Below, piece after piece: positions 58,501 to 64,000 of a stretch of 64,000 nucleotides of DNA. The notes under the pieces are model-generated. The model did no database searches, was not told the origin of the DNA, and saw only the letters and a list, made by a program, of their open reading frames with translations. The DNA comes from an uncultured Bacteroidia bacterium (GTDB lineage Bacteria > Bacteroidota > Bacteroidia > Bacteroidales > UBA932), in contig CACZXH010000007.1 of the NCBI GenBank assembly GCA_902785065.1, positions 1 through 64,000 of the forward strand, written 5' to 3'. How positions within the stretch are numbered: the stretch's first letter is position 1; every line of letters starts with the position of its first letter. A program made the position numbers and the translations under genes.

Positions 58501-59692
58501 TGCGGCCGGCGGCCGCCGGCCGGCAGAACAGGCCGCCGCCGTCCGTGGCGACCCACAGGTTCTGGCCGTCCTCATAGACATCTGTGACGACGGTATTGTT
58601 CTCGCCCGGCATCCCCCGGGTGCTGAATCCCATGTAGGAGAAGCCGAAACGGGATTTCGGCGCCACCAGGACACCGGTCTGGTACAGGCCCAGCCAGAGG
58701 TTTCCCTGCGCGTCCCGGAGGCTGGAAGTGGCTTTCCAGTTGCCGGTTTCCTGCCGGATGGACGAGACGAGGGCGGTCCGGACTTCCTCCGTTTCCGTGT
58801 CGAAATGGAGCAGGCCCCCGTCCTCGTTTCCGACGAGGAACAGACGCTCTTCCCCCGAGGCGGTCTGCGAATCGAAGATGATGGACGCGCCGACGGTCGT
58901 GGCCGCCCGGCGCCCGGAAGCCTTCCGGATGAGGCCGGAACCGGCCTTGAGCAGCAGCAGGCCTTCCGTGCTTCCCAGCAGGATGTCGCCCGTGACCGGG
59001 TCTTCGGCCATGTCGTTGACGCGGAGCAGGTCGCCGGCCTTCTGCAGTTCCGGGCTCCACGCCAGCTCGGTCGCAGGCTCCAGGGTGACGGCGTCCAGGA
59101 CGACAGGCTTGCTGTCGCCCGGGAGGATCCACAGCCGTCCGGAAGCGTCCAGGAACAGGGTATGGATGTAATCCGTGTGCAGGGTCCGGTTGACGGTTTC
59201 CCGTTTCTCGGGAAGTTCCTGCCGAGTTTCGCTGTCGATGACGAACACGCCCGCGCCGCCCGTGCCTACGATCAGGGTTCCGGCGGCCGGAACCTCCAGG
59301 AGCCGTCCGATATAAGGATTCACGGGCGTATCCGGATTCCGGTGCAGGTCGAAGTGCGTGAAGGAGGAGTATTCGGAGTCCAGGATGTCCAGGCCGGCGG
59401 CCGTCCCGATCCACTTCGTGCCCCGGCCGTCCTCGACCATGTCGATGACGGAGGAGCTGGACAGGCAGTTCGCGCTCTCCCGGTCGTGCTGGTAGGTCTC
59501 GAACCGGAGTCCGTCGAAGCGGACCAGTCCGCCTTCCGTGCAGATCCATATATAATCGGTGCGGTCCTGGTAGATCCGGTTCACCTGCGAGTTGGGGAGG
59601 CCTAATTCCGGCAGGTACAGGCGGGCGTTCTGGCCCGCCGCCGGAAGGAATGCGCCCAGAAGGAGCGCGGCCGGAAGCAAAAATCGTTTCAT
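55568..59692 (-). CDS. Hybrid two-component system sensor/regulator (HTCS)
   Basis: This 1374-residue protein fuses sensor kinase and response regulator in one chain. A signal peptide (MKRFLLPAALLLGAFLPAAG) leads to about 14 periplasmic beta-propeller (Reg_prop) repeats, for example IWICTEGGLVRFDG, then a Y_Y_Y domain. A transmembrane helix lies at about 792-818 (WAWAVYAAILVGIILLLLHF). The histidine kinase has H-box LTHEIRTPLN with H844 and an HATPase. The receiver has phospho-Asp D1161 in VVTDLVMPGESG. The C-terminus is an AraC helix-turn-helix (ISRVHLNRKLKAFGKDSPGV). All catalytic residues are present. It senses a released oligosaccharide and, from context, controls the xylan genes on both sides. 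The upstream in-frame extension lacks a signal peptide and is not used. Confidence 0.95.
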   Translation of the reverse strand: MKRFLLPAALLLGAFLPAAGQNARLYLPELGLPNSQVNRIYQDRTDYIWICTEGGLVRFDGLRFETYQHDRESANCLSSSSVIDMVEDGRGTKWIGTAAGLDILDSEYSSFTHFDLHRNPDTPVNPYIGRLLEVPAAGTLIVGTGGAGVFVIDSETRQELPEKRETVNRTLHTDYIHTLFLDASGRLWILPGDSKPVVLDAVTLEPATELAWSPELQKAGDLLRVNDMAEDPVTGDILLGSTEGLLLLKAGSGLIRKASGRRAATTVGASIIFDSQTASGEERLFLVGNEDGGLLHFDTETEEVRTALVSSIRQETGNWKATSSLRDAQGNLWLGLYQTGVLVAPKSRFGFSYMGFSTRGMPGENNTVVTDVYEDGQNLWVATDGGGLFCRPAAAGRKRQAERVFTRDNSALNNNAILTVTGDRYGTIWLGTYLGGLYYIEGGTALKSYPYADHVGTDRIRTLVYDPARDLLYVGTSGAGLTVIDAKTRKPIARQVDEDYRWISALHLDQTGRLWVGSYNGPFCYDPSLDRIIPFSGTAGSDLPPRIYDICSSADGSIWFGTEEGLFQWNETSRELRRYTTQDGLSNNVVRAILSADGGDMWVSTSSGLSRLTPRTGKITVFQSYDGLQGNEFRTGCAFKAPSGRLYFGGNGGLTSFSPLLVDSGGDRMPQVALARLTMLDQPVVYDPAKGSNNLIDKHISEATQIRIPRGVDMFSLEFSVPEYTNPQRLRFDYRLSGFESDWKTAPSLLRMATYTNVRPGRYRFEVKAYFDGSPEVYSERSVDLRVEAPWFLSGWAWAVYAAILVGIILLLLHFIRQRRRQAQEKKEAELKELRLGLFTNLTHEIRTPLNLVMAPLGAIREAEEDPVRKDTYNLMYRNCLRINRIVNQLMDLRKIDAGQMQLFFRETDIVYFIRDIMQSFGKLAESKRIDFSLTSAHPEETLWIDQGNFDKIVYNILSNAFKHTPDGGRIRVDVSAPTPNRGELQADVKEYVQVRIFNSGSRIEEAWISHVFDRFVQLNPHDANSGSGVGLNLTKMLVELHHGQISVENEDDGVVFRVLVPVGKEHLTEQELSYTSHHKDLYIKSPSAQEHEDQTFTQEEAPADKAARARKSVVVVDDDDDTREYLRNLLRNRYNVTAYADAKSAWDAVAETLPDAVVTDLVMPGESGSDLCARIRANDATRHIPVLILTGQNGVEEQQAASDSGADKFLSKPISVELLLSSIAQVISSREAVKEKFGVALNYDYTGIKMGSADDKLLHRIVESIQNHLDDPDYGVASLCEDVGISRVHLNRKLKAFGKDSPGVLIKTFRMKQAAYLLANNKVNVSEVAYRVGFSSHSYFSNAFREYFGMSPREFVTRIQENPDDASLKQMFE

Positions 59693-59715
59693 CTTCGTTT
59701 TTGGTTCATCTGTTA

Positions 59716-59744
59716 CAAAAATACAAATTCTTTTTGTCTCGCAA
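59716..59744 (-). promoter_or_regulatory. Promoter of the hybrid regulator gene
   Basis: On the minus strand TTG (59744-59742) and TATTTTTG (59723-59716) are spaced by 18 nt, with the ATG 23 nt further on. Confidence 0.6.
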
Positions 59745-59784
59745 GGCCCATGGTCCAAAAACGACAGCTATTGTTACATCCCAC

Positions 59785-59797
59785 GGTTTCAATCGTT
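59785..59797 (+). promoter_or_regulatory. Candidate regulator site before the second SusC gene
   Basis: GGTTTCAATCGTT differs at one base from the 13-mer at 55509-55521 before GH115. It overlaps the expected -33 position of the SusC promoter. Confidence 0.45.
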
Positions 59798-59808
59798 TGT
59801 AAAGATGA

Positions 59809-59816
59809 TACATTTG
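59809..59816 (+). promoter_or_regulatory. -7 box for the second SusC gene
   Basis: TACATTTG matches TAnnTTTG, giving a leader of about 47 nt before the ATG at 59867. Confidence 0.6.
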
Positions 59817-59866
59817 CAAAAACGCAAACCGACAACCAAATCAATCAACTTTTAATTTTTATCACT

Positions 59867-62800
59867 ATGCGATTTAACCTAAAGAAAACGCTTGCATTCG
59901 TGGCAGCCGGCCTGATGCTCCCGCTCTTCGCCCTGGCGCAGAGCGTCCGCGTCAGCGGTACGGTCACGGACCAGAGCGGTGCGCCTGTCCCGGGCGCGGC
60001 CGTGATGGTCGTGGATTCTTCCAACGGCGCCGTCACAGGTGTCGATGGTACGTATTCCCTCCAGGCGGGATCCTCCGCAATTCTCGAGGTCTCCTGCATG
60101 GGCTACACCACCATCCGCGTTCCCGTCCAGGGCCGCAGCCGCATCGACATCGTCCTCGAGGAGGATGCCGAACAGCTTGAAGCCACGGTCGTCATCGGTT
60201 ACGGTACGGCCCGCCGCCAGGATGTGACCGGTTCCATCGTGTCCGTGGGCGGCAACGACTTGCGCCAGGTCCCGGCCAACGATGTGTCTTACGCCCTGAT
60301 GGGCCGTGTCGCCGGCGTGGATATGCAGTCCACCTCTTCCAGGCCGGGCGAATCCGCCACCATCCGTATCCGCGGCGAGCGTTCTCTCTCCGCATCGAAC
60401 GACCCGCTCATCGTGCTGGACGGCATTCCTTTCATGGGAAGCCTGACGGAAATCTCCACCAACGACATCAAGAGCATCGACATTCTCAAGGATGCCGCGT
60501 CCACGGCCATTTACGGTTCCCGCGGCGCCAATGGCGTCATCCTGATCAGTACCTATAAGGGAACGATCGGCCAGGCCCCGATGGTGTCCTTCAACTCCTA
60601 TGTCTCCCTGAAGACTCCGATCAAGTATCCGATGATGACCGGCGCGAAATACGTCCGCCTCCGTCAGATGGCCGGGAAGTATGCGAACTCCCTCGACGAA
60701 TCGGACGATACGGTCACGGACTGGCAGGACATGGTGCTCCAGAACGGTTACACGCAGAACTACGAAGTGAGCGTCGCCGGCGGCACCAAGGGCGGCAGCT
60801 ACCGCTTCGGCACTTCTTATTTCAAGGATCACGCGACCGTGCCCACGCAGGCGTACAGCCGCATCTCGCTGAACGGCAGCATCGACCAGAAGATCGGCAG
60901 ATACTTCCAGGTCGGATTCTCCACCCGGACCCAGTACGGCGCCAACACCGGTAACCAGGTCGGCCTGAACCTTCAGCTCTCCTCGCTCGTCAACCCTTAC
61001 AACGAGGATGGTTCCCTGAAGTACCGCGTCAACATGCCGATCGACGCCAACTGGTACATCATGGACCGCGACCGGATCGAGCAGCTCACCGCCGCCGGCA
61101 TCTACAACAGCGAGTCCAACACGGTCAGTACCTATAACAACGGTTTCCTCAAATTCAACTTCCCGTGGATCGAGGGTCTCGCCTACAAGATCAGCGTCGG
61201 CCTGAACTATCGCCGCAGCCGCGGCGGCTCCTTCACCGGCCAGGGTGTCGGTGAATCGACCGAAACGTCTCCGAACTCCGCCTCCTGGTCCTTCAACGAG
61301 AGTTCCAACTGGACCGTCGAGAACCTGCTGAGCTACGACCGCACGTTCGCCAACAAGCACCGGGTCAACTTCGTGGCCCTCTATTCCGCCGAGCAGACCA
61401 CTTCCAACGGCCAGAGCCTCTCCGGCAAGAATATCCCGAACGAACTCTTCCAGTACTACAACATCGGCTCCGCCCTGGCCTCCGACATTAAGGTCAACCC
61501 GGGCAGCTACTCGCAGTACGGCCTGATTTCCTATATGGCCCGTCTGATGTACACCTATGACGACCGCTATATGATCTCCGCGGCCGTCCGTTCAGACGCC
61601 TCCTCCCGCCTGGCTCCCGGCCACCAGTGGCATACCTACCCGGCCGTTTCCGTCGGTTGGAACATCCACAACGAGCCTTTCATGGCGGGTACCCGCGGCT
61701 GGCTCGACGAACTGAAGCTCCGCGTCGGTTACGGCGTGACCTCCAACCAGGCCGTGTCGCCGTATTCCACGCTTGGTTCCCTGTCCACCAAGGTGTACAA
61801 CTTCAACGAGGAGAAGTACGCCACCGGTTACTATGTCTCTTCGCTTCCCAACACCGAACTCGGATGGGAGTACTCCAACACCTGGAACTTCGGTCTGGAC
61901 TATTCCTTCTTCAAGGGCCGTCTCCGCGGTACCCTCGAGTACTATCGCGTCGACACCAAGGACATCCTGCTCAGCCTGAGCCTGCCTTCTTCGGCCGGCG
62001 TGTCCCGCACCACCGCCAATATCGGCGCCACGCGGAACCGGGGTGTTGAATTCACGGTCAACGGCACCATCATCGAAAGCGGTGACTGGCGCTGGGAAGC
62101 CGGCCTGAACATTTACGCCAACCGGAACAAGCTGGTCGCCCTCGCGGACGGCACGACCGAGGACAAGGGCAACCGCTGGTTCGTCGGCTATCCTCTCCAG
62201 TGCATCTATGACTATGAATATGACGGCCTCTGGCAGGAGGGTGACCCGTACATGGATATCCTCGAGCCCAGCAATGTGGATGCGGTCACCGGTTACAAGG
62301 GATCGCTCGGTATGATTAAGGTCAAGTACCATGGCGACTACAATGCCGACGGTTCCCCGACCCGCGCCATCAACTCCAACGACCAGGTCCCGTACAGCGC
62401 CGAGGCCCTTTTCATGGGTGGCTTCAACACCCGCGTCGCGTGGAAGAATCTCGACCTGTCCATCATCGGCGACTTCCAGGCCGGCGGTATCTTCACGTCC
62501 TCGCTGCACACCGGATATGACAACCTGATGAGCGGCCGCCGCGGCCAGATCGATGTCGATTACTGGACGCCGGAGAATCCGAACGTCAAATACCCGCGCC
62601 CGGGCTCCACGATCGTCACCGACTCGCCCAAGTACGCGTCCCTGATGGGTATGTTCGACGGCACTTACGCCAAGATCCAGACCATCACGCTCGGTTACAC
62701 CATGCACCGCCTGCCTGTGTTCCGGAAGATGGGTGTCAGCAATCTCCGGGTGTATTTCACCGCCCAGAATCCTTTTGTGATCTACTCTGCTTTCACCGCC

Positions 62801-62911
62801 GAAACCGGTCTCATCCACCAGGGTAACGCCCGTTCCGGCCGTATGGCGAGCTTCTCCAACAGCACTCCGCAGACGCACAACTATCTGCTCGGTATCAATT
62901 TGACTTTCTAA
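59867..62911 (+). CDS. SusC/RagA-family TonB-linked outer membrane transporter (xylan locus)
   Basis: This 1014-residue outer membrane transporter has a signal peptide ending LFALAQ and a carboxypeptidase-regulatory-like domain (VRVSGTVTDQSGAPVPGAAV). The plug domain has family signatures ATVVIGYGTARRQDVTGSIV, DPLIVLDGIPF and YGSRGANGVILIST. A long barrel ends YLLGINLTF. It lies divergently from the hybrid regulator and is followed 12 nt later by a SusD gene. Together with GH10 and GH115 on the far side of the regulator this suggests import of (glucurono)xylo-oligosaccharides. The substrate is inferred only from neighbours. Confidence 0.95.
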   Translation: MRFNLKKTLAFVAAGLMLPLFALAQSVRVSGTVTDQSGAPVPGAAVMVVDSSNGAVTGVDGTYSLQAGSSAILEVSCMGYTTIRVPVQGRSRIDIVLEEDAEQLEATVVIGYGTARRQDVTGSIVSVGGNDLRQVPANDVSYALMGRVAGVDMQSTSSRPGESATIRIRGERSLSASNDPLIVLDGIPFMGSLTEISTNDIKSIDILKDAASTAIYGSRGANGVILISTYKGTIGQAPMVSFNSYVSLKTPIKYPMMTGAKYVRLRQMAGKYANSLDESDDTVTDWQDMVLQNGYTQNYEVSVAGGTKGGSYRFGTSYFKDHATVPTQAYSRISLNGSIDQKIGRYFQVGFSTRTQYGANTGNQVGLNLQLSSLVNPYNEDGSLKYRVNMPIDANWYIMDRDRIEQLTAAGIYNSESNTVSTYNNGFLKFNFPWIEGLAYKISVGLNYRRSRGGSFTGQGVGESTETSPNSASWSFNESSNWTVENLLSYDRTFANKHRVNFVALYSAEQTTSNGQSLSGKNIPNELFQYYNIGSALASDIKVNPGSYSQYGLISYMARLMYTYDDRYMISAAVRSDASSRLAPGHQWHTYPAVSVGWNIHNEPFMAGTRGWLDELKLRVGYGVTSNQAVSPYSTLGSLSTKVYNFNEEKYATGYYVSSLPNTELGWEYSNTWNFGLDYSFFKGRLRGTLEYYRVDTKDILLSLSLPSSAGVSRTTANIGATRNRGVEFTVNGTIIESGDWRWEAGLNIYANRNKLVALADGTTEDKGNRWFVGYPLQCIYDYEYDGLWQEGDPYMDILEPSNVDAVTGYKGSLGMIKVKYHGDYNADGSPTRAINSNDQVPYSAEALFMGGFNTRVAWKNLDLSIIGDFQAGGIFTSSLHTGYDNLMSGRRGQIDVDYWTPENPNVKYPRPGSTIVTDSPKYASLMGMFDGTYAKIQTITLGYTMHRLPVFRKMGVSNLRVYFTAQNPFVIYSAFTAETGLIHQGNARSGRMASFSNSTPQTHNYLLGINLTF

Positions 62912-62923
62912 CAGCGCAACGAT

Positions 62924-64000
62924 ATGAAAAAGATATTCAACTTCCTGTTGGTTCTCGGCGGTATGCTGGTCCTCTCCGCTTCCTGCAACAAGATTCTTGA
63001 GGAGCATCCGAAGACCATCTTTACGCCCGGATATTTCAGCACGCCCGCTGGCGTGGAAGGCGGTCTGACCGCCCTGTATTCCCATCTGCGCGATGTGTAC
63101 GGTGATCCGTACACCTGGTCCGACCTCGAGGCGGCTACCGACGAGACCACGTTCTCGAACAGTGGCTTCCGGGGCAACGACTTCTCCACCGGCGCCCATG
63201 TGACGGCCGACAACTGCCCGAAATCCGGCTTCTGGAATTTCACCTACGTCAATACCGCCAACGGCATCATCGAGAATGCGACGGCGGCCGGCATGTCGGA
63301 ATCCCTGATTGCGGAGGCCCGTTTCTTCCGTGCCTTCTATTACTTCGACATGGTCCGCATCTTCGGAGGCGTTCCGCTCGACCTGGGCTCCGGTGAACTG
63401 GCTTTCAATACCAGCGCCGTCCGTGTCTCGACCCGGAACACCGTCGAGGAAGTGTACAAGAAGTGCATCTTCCCGGATCTGGAGTTCGCCCTGGAGAACA
63501 TCCCTGACAAGCCCCGTATCGGCGGCGCCCTGTCCAAGACGGCCGTACGCATTCTCCTGTCACGCGCCTACCTGACTTATGCCTGGTGGCTGGAGAACCC
63601 GAAGGGACTTCCCACCTATCCCGAATGCACCCGCAACGCCGGTGATGCGAGGACCTACTTCCAGAAGGCGTATGACCTGGCCATCCAGGGCATCGAGAAC
63701 CCCGGTCCGTACGGCCTGGAATCCTCCTTCTACAAAGTGTCCCTCGGCTCCAACGACTATAACAAGGAGCAGGTCTTCTACTCCGACCGCACCGAAAAGT
63801 CCGAGCAGTACAATGGCGCTCCTGTCACCGGCTGGGACCAGGGAACGAACTTCGTCTGCTGGTTCCACCAGTGGAACTATTCTGCCGCGACGGTCAACGA
63901 CAATACCGGCAAAGCCACGACTCCGATCCAGCGTACCGACAGCCAGTTCCTGGGTCGTCCCTGGACGCGTCTGGCACCTACGCACGAAGCGCTGCATACC
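62924..64000 (+). CDS. SusD/RagB-family surface glycan-binding lipoprotein, partial at window end
   Basis: The first 359 codons of a SusD-like lipoprotein are present and the frame is open to the last base. The signal peptide ends near VLSASC (C21), followed by NKILEEHPKTIFTPGYFSTP, a typical SusD start. SLIAEARFFRAFYYFDMVRI and FGGVPLDLG form the conserved helical core, and LSKTAVRILLSRAYLTYAWW follows. The C-terminal third lies beyond the window. It partners the SusC gene 12 nt upstream. The start at 62924 is supported by the signal peptide. Confidence 0.93.
   Translation, partial: MKKIFNFLLVLGGMLVLSASCNKILEEHPKTIFTPGYFSTPAGVEGGLTALYSHLRDVYGDPYTWSDLEAATDETTFSNSGFRGNDFSTGAHVTADNCPKSGFWNFTYVNTANGIIENATAAGMSESLIAEARFFRAFYYFDMVRIFGGVPLDLGSGELAFNTSAVRVSTRNTVEEVYKKCIFPDLEFALENIPDKPRIGGALSKTAVRILLSRAYLTYAWWLENPKGLPTYPECTRNAGDARTYFQKAYDLAIQGIENPGPYGLESSFYKVSLGSNDYNKEQVFYSDRTEKSEQYNGAPVTGWDQGTNFVCWFHQWNYSAATVNDNTGKATTPIQRTDSQFLGRPWTRLAPTHEALHT

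Overview
The window is a 64 kb piece of a GC-rich Bacteroidales (phylum Bacteroidota) chromosome, probably from an uncultured gut or rumen glycan degrader. This rests on two SusC/SusD pairs, a hybrid two-component regulator, a Nudix-type AraR, DUF6913/DUF1573/DUF6377-like proteins, promoters with the Bacteroidota -7 box TAnnTTTG, and the lack of Shine-Dalgarno sequences. No tRNA, rRNA, CRISPR array, insertion sequence or phage gene was seen.

Layout. 1-8.6 kb: rplL-rpoB-rpoC with an attenuator-like hairpin after rplL. 8.6-20 kb: housekeeping genes (an orphan lipoprotein, cysS, exonuclease III, ssb, aroE, a flippase-like membrane protein, a PfkB kinase, a frameshifted DUF6913 gene, a small-multidrug-export-family protein, a lipoprotein hydrolase, a SpoU rRNA methyltransferase, lysS). 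20-26 kb: a cell-surface block (OmpA, a 1166-residue coiled-coil lipoprotein, a DUF1573 protein, a small beta-barrel protein). The last three genes are visibly richer in A/T-ending codons than their neighbours. 26.4-36 kb: a polysaccharide utilisation locus with SusC, SusD, a GH30 enzyme, a SusE/F-position lipoprotein and a DUF6377-type regulator; beta-1,6-glucan is a plausible target. 36-39.6 kb: galM diverging from a hexose MFS transporter and a ROK glucokinase, the latter frameshifted. 39.7-46 kb: an L-arabinose operon read leftwards (araR, Na+/sugar symporter, araD, araA, araB), the symporter being frameshifted. 46-64 kb: a GH97 enzyme, a cytoplasmic GH43 with a GPH-family transporter, a GH10 xylanase with inserted binding modules, a GH115 alpha-glucuronidase, a 1374-residue hybrid sensor/regulator and a second SusC/SusD pair that runs off the end.

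The genes from 39.7 to 64 kb read as one catabolic neighbourhood. Xylan is bound and imported by SusC/D, cut by GH10, relieved of (methyl)glucuronate by GH115, and small xylosides pass through the GPH transporter to cytoplasmic GH43. Arabinose released on the way enters the araDAB pathway under AraR. Two near-identical palindromes (AAGTGT-N7-ACACTT) lie between araR and the GH97 gene and cover the araR promoter.

The main structural surprise is a family of short imperfect palindromes (26-41 nt, starting GTCAT and ending ATCT) scattered through the window. Besides intergenic copies, one sits in frame inside cysS and two inside the SpoU methyltransferase gene. Other copies touch start or stop codons directly. 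Three genes carry single frameshifts, which may be real mutations or assembly errors.
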